From positions 58,334,561 to 58,398,560 of the forward strand of contig NC_052618.1 of NCBI RefSeq assembly GCF_016545825.1: a stretch of 64,000 nt of DNA, in the 5' to 3' direction. Both the position numbers and the translations under genes were made by a program. Below, piece after piece: positions 46,242 through 58,859 of this stretch. The notes under the pieces are model-generated. The model had not been told where the DNA came from and made no database searches. It saw nothing but the letters and a program-made list of their open reading frames with translations. Source of the DNA: Eucalyptus grandis (Eukaryota > Streptophyta > Magnoliopsida > Myrtales > Myrtaceae). Numbering within the stretch: the stretch's first letter is position 1; the number at the start of each line of letters is the position of its first letter.

Positions 46242-48377
46242 TTTTGCTTGGTGCTTTCCTTACTGTCATATGTATCTTGAAACGCTGACCTAGAACTTAT
46301 TTAACTCTCGGTGTCAATTTTCTGAAGTGAAAAGCTAAAGAAAGTAAAGTCGCACTGATTAAGCAGCTGAATAGGTTTTCCTCAAACTGTTCCTTTTCGC
46401 ACGCTGCGTAGAAAAATCACAAGTCACGCTACCTGTGACTCCGAACGTGATTGGAAGTGTGAAATACGGGCATTAGCCAAAAAGATAAAGTTAGTACAAC
46501 TGTCCATTCCCAGACAAAAGGAGATGGAGAATTGAATTTAGCGAGTCGGAATTGAGGATGTTGGCCTTGGTAAAGCGAGGGGGTACTTGAAAAGTCATTG
46601 AAAGGTTGTTGAAAAAAAAAGGAAAAGTGCCTTGTGGGGGCGCTCTTGATGCTGCTTCATAGTCAATAATGCAAACAAACACGAGGACTAGCAAAGGTCA
46701 TGATGGGGCATCCCCTTCGTGGGGTCTCTCATTGCGAGAATGATTGATCGAGATCCCATTTACATTTTCAAGCTGTTTTGACAAGGCCAAAGGCGCACTG
46801 TATACTGCTACCGTAGGTCTTTTTCTTGTAATCTTCAGCAGCATAAAGAGGAATTCGTTTGCGGGAGAACCATTTTTGTCTACCATCTCCCGAGTTCTAT
46901 CTTCAAAGGTTCCAAGAACCCGTCTCGGTTACGACTCGAAAGAGTAAAGAACACGAGTAAAGAACAGAGAACACTGGCGGTCGCTCGTTACCGTGCCGTG
47001 GGTCCAGGGAGAATCGACCGCCCGCTACGTTTGAAGGTTTCAAATTCCCGAACCAGAACATAATAATCAAAGTCAACAACGTGGCTGCCCAAATGGACAG
47101 CTCAAAGATCTAACGGCCGAATGGGCGGCCGATCTGCTGAACCTGGTGCAAGTGTTCCACTTGGGCCAAGTTGATGGATTCGGCTCCTGTTCTCTCTTTT
47201 CTGCTTTGTGCCCAGCAGTCAAGGCTGAGAAAAGTTCTAGATGGGAAACAATCTCCCCTGACTCAGCGCAACCTTTCAGTTAATATACATCTTAAATAGC
47301 CACGGGAGGAAGAATTGATAGGTAGATTAATATCGCAATCATCTTCCCAACCTTGTCTACTCATGCCACCCAAACAGCCCAGTTGACAGGACGTCGCAAC
47401 TCCCAGCACTGGTTTTTCTTTTTGGAAGTTAAGTTAGCAGAACCAAATAGACGGGCCAATAAGTTGCGTACAAAGATAAGATGGGTCCATTTGCAGGAGA
47501 CTAGCTGTACATAAATGTTCGATTTTCAGAAGACAATGTCCAAGCATTATGTTCTCAAAAATTTCCTCCGATATCTTCAGTAAACTGCTAAGAGGGCTGA
47601 ATAATCTTATGAATAGGCTACGGATCTTCTCGTGACACACGCTTTAGTAAGCCTGAACATTATAAGCACCGGCCAAGGCTTGTAAAGTTGATGCCCGAAC
47701 AAGCGCACTTGAGGCTACAGAGAAGTAAGAGCATCATCACTAAGAAAAAGAACTAAAACGGAGGACCCATTGGTGACATTCTACTTTTGGTAGACATGAA
47801 CCAAGACCAACGCAAACGATTCAGATGCTGTTCCTAGTCAATACCTTCAAATATTAATAGGACAACTACTTTTCACTGCTCAATTAAAGTGGTTTTCCTC
47901 ATTGTCCTTTGCTTATCACCATGAAAAGGGAGGAGAATAAAATTTCAAGGGTCCTCTCTCTTTTCATTACTAGACTTACCGATTTCTCATCTTAAACAAC
48001 GCCCATCACTCGAAGAAAGTAAACCATTGACTCTAGAAAATCTTATTTTGTTGAGAATAAAGTTAGTGACCGCAATGCCATCTGCACCGCAAATGCAGAG
48101 AATATATCAGAAAGGCATCTGGTTTGCCGAAGGGATCATAAGAGACCCATAAAGTATGCCAAAATGATGCTAACCTTGACCACAGCAATGAGAAGAAGGA
48201 CGAAACTAACCTGAACACTTTAACATCATAACTTTATGCTCCCGCCTGATGAATATCTTATCTCATGCAACAGGTCATACATGAAGCTGAAATTCTCTTT
48301 TAAACAGCTTTGGAACAATTAAGCAAGATAAGCTGCAAAATTTTAGAGCTTATGACATCCATATATATGAGAAATAC
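46242..48377. other. Spacer, no supported gene
   Basis: Short frames on both strands show no domain. A decayed exon or 3' UTR of the gene at 48.4-49.5 kb (minus strand) could extend into 47.5-48.3 kb but was not resolved. Confidence 0.35.
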
Positions 48378-49483
48378 CTCCGCCAAGTGATGAATAAAGT
48401 TCCTGTGATAAATCTCTAGCCCTGCTGCATGTTCCACGGTCAATCTTTGAGCATTTTATCACATCAAGTATGAGATATCGATGTACTGCACTGCCCTCCA
48501 TCTGGCAATAAAACAAAGAATTCGTATCCACCACCTTCGTCCATGGCAAAGGAAGTACAACTCACACAAAGTTCTAATAGTAGGTTTGCCAAACCCAATC
48601 TGTGACACATTATATATGGTAACAACCAGAAATTGCAAGGGAGAGGAGGGTTGGCGGCAGGAGGGCCTTACCATATTAATCACATTGACGTATTCTGGCT
48701 TGATGATACTCCGATTAGAATTATAATCAGAAATGTAATAAGTGGAGTTCACTGTGCAAATCTTTCCCGGGTTGCAGGTACTTGAAGTAGCAACTAGCCA
48801 TGGCAAGAAGGGAGTGGCCTCAGCAAATGGAGCTTTCTGGAGCCTCGTGCTCCATATTCACTTATGCTGTGGCAATGAATCCTATAATGGACCGGGCAAG
48901 GCCCGTCCCCCAAACCAAGCAAAATCTTGCTCAGTACATTTAAACAATGAAATTACCCGTAGAGAAACGGAAGTTGCACATAGTCATCTTGAAATCATTG
49001 TCATGTCATTAATTTACCCACCGTATCTATTGTGCAGATGTGCAGAAAACTAATACATTCATCAAATAATATTAAGAATTTGACTTTTGTAGTATGAAAA
49101 TAAGCTTTGAAGAACAGACGTACAATTACAGATGACATTGCATCGCAAGTTGTGAGATTGGAAAAGCACTTTGATTTTGACTTGGGAATGATATTATTAG
49201 GAAGTCAAAGTCAGAATAGCGCAAATTGATTATTGAATAAACGGATGAGAACATCACAACCATAAAAAAACAAAACAAGCTTTTCAGCACTCAAGTAGAT
49301 TCGAGAAGACTTCCCTGTGGTAAAACCTTCCAAATTGAACAGAACTCTACAACCACGAGCATGCATGAATACATGAATGTAATTCCTTCATGCTGCATAA
49401 AGACCTGTCGTTACCTCAGGAGGGGCTGATCTTCCAGTTTCTTTGCTGTTGAAACTTCCCCTTATCTGTTCCATCATCACTGC
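48378..49483 (-). CDS. Exon-like blocks of an unidentified minus-strand gene
   Basis: Three blocks have splice-like edges. Block 49483-49415 (69 nt, 23 codons) reads AVMMEQIRGSFNSKETGRSA, then PPE, between GTTAG and GTAACG. A block ending at 48672 (donor GTAAGG) reads NSTYYISDYNSNRSIIKPEY, then VNVINM; its acceptor is uncertain. Block 48501-48378 (124 nt) lies between TTGCCAG and GTATTT and reads MEGSAVHRYLILDVIKCSKI and onward. The last two join in phase. I do not recognise the protein and cannot place its ends. It may be a real gene lying just downstream of the armadillo gene, or a gene fragment. Confidence 0.35.
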
Positions 49484-49955
49484 CTAACACAAATCAGATT
49501 AGTGCCTTGGGTGGCATGTGGTCAGTCACTACTAGACGCCTACCAGCGTCTACAGTTGATTCTAATGGCACCATTGTGACATTCAAATCGGAACATCAAG
49601 TTTCTTTATTAAAACCTTGAATGAATTACATTCATTTAAAGAGATATAACTACATTGTATCTAATCCATACAAACACAGAAAGCCCCCTATAGCCAAAGG
49701 TGGATTCAAAATCAGAGAAAAGCAAACTGGCTCAAAACTACTAAATGAATTTCATGAATTCAGTATCAGAACTATTTACAGAACGAGCCGGAGCCGAAAG
49801 CCAAGTCATCATGGTGAACACAGTTCGACAATGACACTGCTCAAGAGCCTCGAGTTTCCAGCGAACTCCACGGGCTGTGTAGATTCTCTTTTCTCCATGT
49901 GGCAAAACACACAAGCACATGGTGGCATCGCGATTCAATGGCACAAGAATCCAAA

Positions 49956-50932
49956 TCACGAAGAATGATGCAGTAGATAGTCGAACTGCGAATCTGGAAA
50001 CGAATTCTCATTGCTTCCATTGCTGCTGCCGCTAAGACCTCGAGCATCGAGCAAGTTCAACAGCGCCACGGCCTTGCTCTTCCCTTTGGCGCTCCCCTTC
50101 TCGACCACGTCGTTGATCCCATCAAACACCCCCAAACCCATCCTCCTCACATCCTCCACCACTCCCTCGCCTCCACACCTAGCCAAGTTCAACAGAGCCG
50201 ATACAGAGTTCTCCTTTATTCTGATGCTCGAGCCCGTGGCGGCGTCCAACAAATCCACCAAAACCCCGACTCCCGACACCCTCCGGAAGGCCTCTTCGCT
50301 CTCTTCGCACCCCGCGATCTGCGCCACGACCGCCGTCGTGTCCTCCACCAATCCGACCCTCCCGTCCTTGAGGATCAGTCCGAACAGCGGAGGCACGATG
50401 CCGAGCTGGATCATGGTGGATCTGTTGAGCGCGTAGAGAGAGGCCCCGAAGAGCGCCTTCAGAGCGTCCTTGACGGAGCGGGGGGGCGACCTGGGGCTCT
50501 TGACGATGTCGATCAGGGCGTAGATGATGTCGCGCTTGGCGCCGATGATGGGGCGGTAGGAGTCGACGATGAGGAGGCTGTGGAGGGTGGCGGCCGCGCC
50601 CTGGACGGCGGCGTCGGGGGCGGAGCCGGCGCCGTGGTGGCGGAGGACGTGGGAGAGGGCGTCGAGGAGGCCGCGGGTGGACATGAGGGCCTCCTTGGCG
50701 TTGATGGAGAGGTTGAGGAGGGTGGCGGCGGCGTTCTCCTGGGCCTCGGGGAGGAGGAGTAGAGGGTCTCGGAGAGGTAAGGGATGGCGCCGGCGTCGGC
50801 GATGAGGGGGCGGGCGTCGGCGTCGTGCTTGGAGATGAGGCGGAGCTCGCAGAGGGCCTCGGTGCGGGTGTGCTCGGAGACGGAGCCGAGCTTCGTCACC
50901 AGGGACTCGGCCGTCCGGCGCTTGACCTCCAT
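49956..50932 (-). CDS. Armadillo-repeat protein (U-box-less PUB-like), with a 1-nt frameshift
   Basis: Minus strand, single exon. The N-terminal frame from ATG 50932 gives MEVKRRTAESLVTKLGSVSE and runs through AGAIPYLSETLYSSS. Past about 50750 the similarity moves to another frame: ENAAATLLNLSINAKEALMS and then several armadillo repeats, e.g. VVAQIAGCEESEEAFRRVSG and KENSVSALLNLARCGGEG, ending LLHHSS-stop at 49956. One missing C in the run at about 50746-50750 explains the change. With it, the gene would be about 325 residues, a full ARM solenoid of the kind found in plant U-box proteins but lacking the U-box. The rest is well preserved, so a sequencing error or recent mutation is likely. The leader has a (CT)n tract at 50958-50986. 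Confidence 0.82.
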
Positions 50933-50956
50933 GCGCTCCTCCGGCCGGCGACGCAG

Positions 50957-50957
<1 letters not shown>

Positions 50958-50986
<29 letters not shown>
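50958..50986. repeat. (TC)14 microsatellite
   Basis: A pure TC run just upstream of the armadillo start codon, in its probable 5' UTR. Confidence 0.95.
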
Positions 50987-50991
<5 letters not shown>

Positions 50992-51217
50992 CGAGAGGTG
51001 GCGGGCGGTGAGGACGAAAGCGAGAGGACTACAGCAGGAGATGAAGAGGGAAGAAGAAGAGGTGTGAAAGGGGGGGAGACGAGGAATCAAGGCAAGGAAA
51101 ATAAAAAGTCAAAGGGATAACCACCTAATCCTCGGCCTTTCTAGCCTATCGCGGCTGAAGTCGCCATTTCTCTTCTTCTTCGATTTTTCGAGCCTTTCGT
51201 TTGTTGTTTCGTCGGTG

Positions 51218-51245
51218 TTTTTTTTTTTTTTTTTTTTTTTTTTTT
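51218..51245. repeat. 28-nt T-run
   Basis: An uninterrupted T-run followed by GGGGGG. On the minus strand it looks like a poly(A) tail, but no processed copy is recognised next to it. Confidence 0.9.
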
Positions 51246-52049
51246 GGGGGGTTTCGGATTGAGATTGGGTTAGGAGGAGGACAGAAACGTGGGGGAGGGG
51301 GCAGGGTGTGGGGTCCAGGGGAGCCGCCGCCGCATTTTTTACTGGTTCCGTGATCGCCGAGGTTTGACTTTTGGCGCACGTGTTGCGTGGTTTTACCGCT
51401 CATTTCACGATTCAGCATCATCATCATCATTCACGCCGCGTTAATAAAGCCGATTAGACTCCGCTAAAAGGAATTGAAGATGGAGGGAGGACTCGGTAAA
51501 AACGTTAGGCCGCGTATTTTGTCCAACGATCAGGAATTGTCTATGAGTTAGAGCCTCATTCCCTTTAAAAAAAAAAAATCAATTCTAGATTTAATCTCAA
51601 CTGTATTCCAAACTTTCTTTTCCCCTTAAGAAAACACCAAACTTTATATTCAGTTTCCAAATCTGCCATGGACTCTTTCTTTCGTATGAAAATTGTTCAT
51701 TTTAACTTTAGTCTTAAATTTACCTCGACTTTTTTTCTTTTTTCTTTTTGTCTCAAACATAAGTCACCAATTGCCAATCTAACCTCAAATGTTGATTCAA
51801 CACCAAAAAATCGCCATTAGTTGTTTGACATGATATTTTTAGGCCGATACTCATCGACAAAGTGACTTATAAAATTATTTCCGGATGAAAATCATTCTTT
51901 AATATGAAAAATTAGGAAAAACTAATGGGGATTTTTTTTTTATGGAGGCAGATTTGAGATTAGGATTAAAGTTGATGCTTTTTTAAAAATTTAAAAAATT
52001 CAGGATTGAGCTAGAATTAAATTGAAAGTTGGTTTTTATATTCATAATT
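51246..52049. other. Spacer between armadillo gene and LINE remnant
   Basis: Contains an (ATC)n run at 51415-51431 and AT-rich sequence at 51.57-52.0 kb with long-TIR-MITE-like words (e.g. 'aaatttaccTcgact'). No gene. Confidence 0.35.
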
Positions 52050-53020
52050 TTCTTTGGAGTGCTTGCCAAAATGCTTTACCCATTAGAGAGAACCTCTATA
52101 AAAGAAACATCGCACCTGATCCCATATGTCCTCTGTGCAATCAATGGCCTCAGGACAGTTGAACAACATGTTCTCTTGATCTACAATTGGACAGCAACCA
52201 TCTAGGAAGATCCGAGACCAAGTCTGCAAAATTTAGACCATCCCATCACTCGAATTGACAAATGGGTGTCACAACACTTCGACTCAGTCACAAAATTACA
52301 GTCAAATGAAGTTCTCGGGGCCATTTTATGGTTGATTTGAAAGGTGCGTAACGCCTACATCTTCCAATGACGCCGGCCAAACCCAGGTTTGATTGTTGAC
52401 CGTGGAATTACTGAAACTACATGCTTCTGGAGGTGGAACTCAGGTCAGAAAAGAAAAGTCGAGCAACAGAATGTCTTACCTTCCATTTGGCAGCCACCGG
52501 CGAAAGGCGCCCTTAAGATCAACGTGGACGCGTTGAAGAAGGAGCGTTCACTGGACTGTGCAGTAGCTGGAGCGATTCACGACTGTAGGGGAACGATGTT
52601 CAAGGGTTCGTGAGATCAGTCCAAACGGAATCGGTGGTGGCATGTGAAACACTAGCTATCATGGGTGGTCGGCAACCTTTGGAGGAAGCCACTGACCATG
52701 GTGCTTTCCGTGCCGTGGAAGTACTGATGGAAAGTGATAACAGAGAGTTAATCAACTGTTTGCCGAGCGAGGATAACAGCTCATGGAATATCAAGGCTTG
52801 GGCTGAGGAATGCAAGGCACTGCTGGGCCGGCTTTGTTTTGTTTGGCTACAATATTGTCCAAGAGAAGCAAATTGTCTTGCGGTGGCGAAGGCTAAAAGG
52901 AAAAATGAACTTCCTTCTAATTGGTTGCTTTACCCCCTGCAATCTATGTTAGATATTTTATGTTTAGATGTAAACAAACTTGGTTTTAATTAATGAAATT
53001 TCTCAGTTTTCGACCAAAAA
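52050..53020 (+). mobile_element. 3' end of a decayed L1-type LINE (zf-RVT and RNase H)
   Basis: 52050-52170 codes for ALPIRENLYKRNIAPDPICP, then LC, the zinc-binding region that follows plant LINE reverse transcriptases (zf-RVT). A stop and lost frame follow. 52490-52612 carries PPAKGALKINVD, the start of a type-1 RNase H. Then 52613-52993, in another frame, gives SVQTESVVACETLAI, MESDNRELINCL, YCPREAN and LPSNWLLYPLQS and ends at TAA. A 'taatgaaatttctcagtttt' tail and an A8 run (53018-53025) follow. The last RNase H acid (normally REAN-x-x-A-D) appears lost. This is a 5'-truncated, broken copy. Confidence 0.8.
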
Positions 53021-53025
53021 AAAGG

Positions 53026-53867
53026 GGGGACTAGGCCGATTGATTTTTCGACCTTTTACGATGCGTGAATGAACGAGTAACTGATCAAGCAGCAATTGGA
53101 TAATGATCAAGTGATTGCTTTGAAACGGGATGGGTCGTATCAACCATGCGGCATCAGTTATTGAAACAGGGACGAATGGTGGGAGGCCCTTCTTTGTTTC
53201 GAAAGAGAAACGTCACAATTGACAAAGGGTGGCTTCGGATGGGCCTGGTCCGTGCTCATTGCCAATGGGCCGAATTGGGGGTTTTACTACCACTGGATCC
53301 GATATGATAAAAAGCCAGAATTAACCGGTCCGGTCCGATTTCCAGATTTGGATAAGGATGAATGCTCACCCTAATTGCATTGATGGATACTGTACTTTTG
53401 GTGCTCTAACTTGGTAGACCCAAATATCAGTATAAACTCAGAAACCAATTCGAAATCGAAGAAGGGAGAAGGGAACGTACTAATCTCTCCCAATTTTCAT
53501 GGAGACTACTCTTTACCGAAAAAACACGAGACCCAATCCATCAACGAGCGAAGTTGATTGAGCAGGGCGAGTCGCAGATCCGATCCGTAACAATTGTGCG
53601 AACCGAGAAATGCCCCAACTGCGCCATTGTTTCCAAATCAGCACATGACCCGGAGCGGTACAGAAAGATGAAATTGGAAGCAGTCCTCGGGATGAAATTG
53701 AAACCAAATTGTTCCGATTCGAAACCCCTTCTCCGAAAACAAATAATCAATTAAACCCTAGCAAATTGGTGACCCATCCAAAAGACGCGCCCTTACATAA
53801 GACGATATCATTATGCCCGACACTTAGAGGCACATATCACCACCGCGACCTTTGGAACAAAATCTAA
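53026..53867. other. Spacer between LINE remnant and aspartic protease
   Basis: No gene recognised. A short CCGGTCCGG-rich patch (53326-53345) recalls the core of the 20.9-kb MITE but has no clear ends. Confidence 0.4.
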
Positions 53868-56222
53868 TCAGGTACAGAGCTCGCGGGCCACTCCGAGCCT
53901 CGAGTTCGGCACGTCATAGAGCACCCTGTGGTTCTGCTGCTGCATGTTGGCGATCACGTTGAGCACAGAGTTGAGGTCCCCAGGCGATGCGGCCATGGCC
54001 AAGCACGTGATGCTGCTGGCAGTGCTGTGGATGAGCAGGTTTTCTGGGGGGAATGTCACGTTCATGCCTGAGAACATGAAGGTCATGGCCGGCGCGACAA
54101 TGGGCGCGGAGTAGCAGGTGTCGAAGCCTCCGAGGGAGGTCACGGTCAATTTCGGGCCGACTCGTCTGCGGAACTCATTCCTCACGGCAATGTAGGCCGG
54201 CTGCACTAGCCGAGTGAAGACAGTACCTTCATTGAAAAGAGCGTTAGGCAGATGAAATCAGAGCAGAGAACAAGATACAGTTTAGTGCACAAGCACAGCG
54301 CAACCTAAATGATTCGTGAATCTTTATCAATCTTTCTTAAGGGTAGCTCATCATCTCGTGTCTAATGTAGATCTAATTAAACGCTAACTCCTAAATTATT
54401 TTGTACATGGAAAGTTGGTCGATTACAATGGCCAAGCCAGGGCAAAGGAACCGAACATGGATGGACCACCACTAGGTTACTTGGAAAAAAAAAAAAAACT
54501 TAAGTTCTTTTGACTTTAAGTCCAATTTTTCGTGTCCTCTTCGCTTGTCTCCAGGAGAAGACAAATGCCCAATTGGAAACATTACAGATTCGATCAGTAA
54601 CATCTCAAGAATCCAATAAAAATGAACAACCTAAGGAATCCGAAATGCGGGAATGCGGGGCAATGCACATACCGGAGTCGAATATGGTCCCCGACCCGGT
54701 GGTGGGGTTGAAAGCGAACGCGCTGGGCGGAATGTCCACGGTCCTCCGGCCGACCCGGATCGCGATCAGGTTGACGTAGTAGAGGGAGGACCGCCTCGGG
54801 TTCTTGAGCAGAGGGGTGAACTTGATGCGCTGGGGCTGGCCGACCGGGCCGAGCCGCAGCGACCCGGAGAAGTTGAGGGACTTGAAGCTGGGCAAGCAGT
54901 AGGAGAAGGTGGACTTGTAGAGGTTCTGGGTCTGCGACAGCAGCGACAGCGGGCCTCGACCAAGGCCCAGTAGGCCCTGCGGCGGCACCGAACTGCCGGA
55001 GGCCTTCTGGATGCACCCGAAGGTGTAGTTCGGGATCGGGTCGGAGGCGAGGGTCAAGGTGTCCTGCGAGAGGTTCGCGGCGATGCTGGAGCTACCGTAC
55101 GTCATGTTGAAAAGGCACGCGCCGCCGCCGCAGGTGGGCTTCGACACCTGAAGATACGCATGTATTCACGTGAGTACGGTTTTGGTGAGATGACGAGCGA
55201 GCGAAACACACTTCCGACTACAAATTCTACTGTCCGAAGTGACTGCAGCGCAATTATACGAAGTGCCACCCGCATTGATGTGGATTACGGACAAAGAAAA
55301 TCCTAAAAGAAGAGAGTCTAGATTGTCGCGCCGATCACGGGATGTCACTCTGCTATGCCTAGTCCTAGTCCAAAGACACTGGTCTCGTCAGTCTGCTGAA
55401 TGAGCAGTGAGTTTAACGTCTTTTCCCTAAACTGCAAATCCACTTAGTTTTCCATTAATAATCTCGTCTAAGAATGACTGTCCAAGTGACGTTTTCTGAT
55501 TTTGTCCGGCTTAGGATACGAATCCTATTACGACGGAGGAGATACTACTTTCCCCGGAATTCATAGCGAGCTTGTCCTAACCCTTGTGGGGACGTAATAA
55601 ATTCTTCCCCTGCACGCTAAGGAAGACATTTAAGGGAGCGTGTCCTGATAAGAAACAAGGGACCGAGACTTCATGTCCTGGACGTGTACATGCCAATAGT
55701 AGCCACAAGACATGACCGAAATGGGAGGTAATGTACCTGAGAGCACTGGGGAGACTTGCAAGGGAGGTTCTTGTAGGTGGTGGACTTGGCGGAAGCGAAC
55801 GCGGCGGACGACGGGCAGCCGACGCAGCCGGAGCAGGGGACCCAGGCGGCGTCATTGCTGGTGTCCATGGCCATGAGCATGGTCTGAGGGGGAGTCCCGA
55901 TCTTGGCCCTTAAGATGTAAGTGGGGCTCTGGATGATCTGCCTCCCCGACGCCACCGGCACCACCGACTTGCCCGCCACGAGGCTCGACAGGAACTGGAG
56001 CCTGGCCTGGTCCTCCTGCTGCATCTGGAGGACGGACTCTTCCCAGGAGAGGGACGGAGTGGGGGGCCTGAACGGAGAGCATGGGCTGTATATGTGCAGC
56101 ACCTCCAGGGTCGACCCCTGGTCTTGGACGCTGCATTTTGGGTTTTGGGCAATTGAGGAGGTTGGGAGCAGGAGGAGGAGGAAGGAGAGGAGGATGGAGA
56201 GAGGAAGTTGCAGGGTTTCCAT
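53868..56222 (-). CDS. Aspartic protease, AED3-like (pepsin A1 family)
   Basis: Secreted or apoplastic plant pepsin-like endopeptidase; AED3 (At1g09750) is linked to systemic immunity. Three minus-strand exons, 56222-55737, 55147-54673 and 54226-53868, join in frame through GT-AG introns and give 439 residues. The start METLQLPLSILLSFLLLLLP is a signal peptide, cleaved near residue 26. The first catalytic motif is DTSND (Asp120), in the DTSNDAAWVPC form typical of the AED3/At3g54400 group. The flap Tyr is in MTYGSSS (Tyr179). The second catalytic motif, DSGT (Asp319), spans the second intron. Cys-rich insert CSGCVGCPSS follows the first motif. A longer in-frame ATG at 56324 exists, but the signal peptide marks 56222 as the start. 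Confidence 0.94.
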
Positions 56223-58859
56223 GGCTGCTTTTAGGTTTTGGGGTTTAGAGTGGGAGGAGAGTGTGCTTTCGGGTTGATATATATACATAGAAATACTTGT
56301 GAGATGACATGGCGAGCACGGCATGTATGTGAATGTGAATTATGTATCGAGCATATTTAATTGTCATTTTGAATTTTGTACCGATTATGGAGGGTACTTT
56401 ATCTTTATTTTCTTCTTCTTTTTTGGATCCGTCCTCTCTCGCGTGCAGTCCCTTGTCATTCTCACGGTCTAGGGAAATGGAACTGGCGATTCTTTTGTAT
56501 TGGTTTAGGTGGAGCAGTTTTGTCACTATGTAATGTACGTATGAGGTGGCGGAACATGATATGTCTCCACTTCCTCGGGCTTCATCACTCATGATGAGAA
56601 TGAGGTTTACCCTTTTCCTTTTTTGGCTGAATTATTAGCTGATGCACTGTTTAATTGATTTAATATTGTCTCAGCGGTGACACCATAACATGTAACCAAA
56701 AAAAAATTCATCTGCTGCTCAAGATGTGAAATGTAGAACAGGCAATTTGCAGCAGTAGTATGAAGCATCCTGTATACAGCCAGGCCTCGATATAGCATAG
56801 AGTCGATCCCAGATGTTACTCTAGGACGAGAGAGACGAGTGAACCGTTGTTCTTCTTAAAAGCGTACAAAGTAAAATTGGCATCATGTTTCCTAGTTCTA
56901 ATCATATGGGGAGAGAAACCAGGTGTAGATTCCTTCCTTTTCCTCATCGTACACAGTAAATATGCTTATGCAGGGACCAAAAGATTATATCCTCTGATAC
57001 GATTTAAACATCGAATGGAAGTACATGTATGGGAATCTCACATGGTCACACTCTAATAGTAAATATCTTTCATCTGACCTGTCACGTGGTATAGAACACA
57101 TGGGAATGTACTTCTGTCGGTAATGCTAAAAAAATTCGCATTATACAACCAAGGTCCATATGTGCAGTAACCCTGCAAGTCGTTCCAATGATTAGATTCC
57201 AACGAAGATTAATTAATCAAGACACAAATCTTTCATCTTTTTCAATAACATGCCTTTTTCCATTAAACAATCTTTTATGCGAGGACGAGAAGCTGCCAAT
57301 CATGCATAAAGCATCTCTATGCAAGCCAGTGAAGATAAAAAGAGAGAGGCCACTAAACGAGCAACGCGCACACGTTATTAGTGTCTGCTTTCATATGTTT
57401 GCTGCTGTGCTTTGATTCTTCAGGCCTGAGTGAGATCTCGATCTCATTTCATTGATTAATTACAACAGCCGAATGGGAGGGAAAAGCAGATTCACTTTTC
57501 AGCATATATTGCTGTTCATACTGAATGGATTACGAAAAAAAAACAATTTTTAAGCTTCATGCTCAGTGGTGAACTGTGAAATACAGCGAGGAGGTGGTGG
57601 GTTATCTTGTCTCGTAGCCATGCGCATTATGTACAGGACCGGGCTCTCACGTGATCGCACCGTGTGTTGACCGGCAGAGTGACCTTTTCCCATCGTTCCT
57701 ATATATGGCTACAAGCCTACAAGCCAGGGATGCCTTAACAACAGGAAACGAGGGTGAAAATTTCCATGTAGACTCAAATCAAAGGATGACCTGACCAAGG
57801 GCATCCAATGTAAAGACAAGATTCAAATCCAAATGTACATTGAGACTTTCTGTTTGCGTCATTCGGCTTGCAACGAGTGTCATCAATTTTCAGTAGCCTG
57901 CTCGATGTCAGAAATCGTATGCATTGAACCACCCAAAAAAGATCATTGAAGGGTTTGCATTTGGAGCTGCATCTCAAACTTGATGTAATGTAACCCGTCG
58001 GGTACCGTATAGAGAATCAAGTTATATTGCCGTCATCGTGTTACGTGTTTGCATGGTTGAACATACGGTTCATCCAATGTTGGGTTCCGATACATAACAC
58101 ACTAGACCACCATATCGATCACCGTCACCTCCAAGACGGATACGATCGAGATGCTAGCAATACACATGACTCAAGTAACCGTATGATACTCGATGGCACT
58201 TCTGTCATATGTATTGAGGAACTCGAAACTAATCTTCCTCTAAATTCATTATATAACTCTTCGAGGTAATGACTAGAATAAGCTAAGGTTGGTCCAATGA
58301 AGAACGAGGGAGGCGAAGGGAATATATGGGTGGGTACGGGTATGTATATAAAAAACAAAGGAAAAGGCTGCACATGTGGGAGGTATGCAGCGTCCAGGCT
58401 TTTGAAGCTGAGGGTTTTGTCGAGTTGTTCTTCTGACTTGATTCTCACCAACAGGAGCTTCGCTTCAGATGCGTTCTCTGCAGTGGAATGGCGTCACGGG
58501 CGATGATCTTGCACTTCTTGCTTGCTTTTTTTCTCTTTGGCCGACACACCACGTCTGGACACACCGCTCCTTCTCATTACTTTTGGTCATCATCCTCCTC
58601 ATATCCGTGTTGACCCCATAGGGTGTCATATCTCAGCATCTCCATTTCCTCCTTTTCTCCAGCGAGAGAGCTTTGTATGTCTTGCTCAGTAACTTGATAG
58701 ACTAGGCTTTAGAGGGGATTTGCTGTTGTAACAATTCATTGAGCGATCCCCGCGCGATAGCATTTACTTCGCGGGTCCTTGATCACTTGCTGTCTGATTA
58801 AATTTCATTGATTAATCAAGGGCATTTGATTAGGACGTCTATAATGTAAAAGCTCAAGG
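56223..58859. other. Upstream region of the protease gene and spacer
   Basis: A possible TATA box for the protease (TATATATA, read on minus) lies at 56277-56284. The rest has no supported gene or RNA. Short frames on both strands lack domains. Confidence 0.4.

Noticed and set aside
50569..51067. Plus-strand frames over the armadillo gene
   Set aside because: They are complement-strand shadows in high-GC coding sequence and the (TC)n leader.
56222..56324. Upstream in-frame ATG of the aspartic protease at 56324
   Set aside because: It would place 34 polar residues ahead of a clean signal peptide starting at 56222, so the downstream ATG was preferred.
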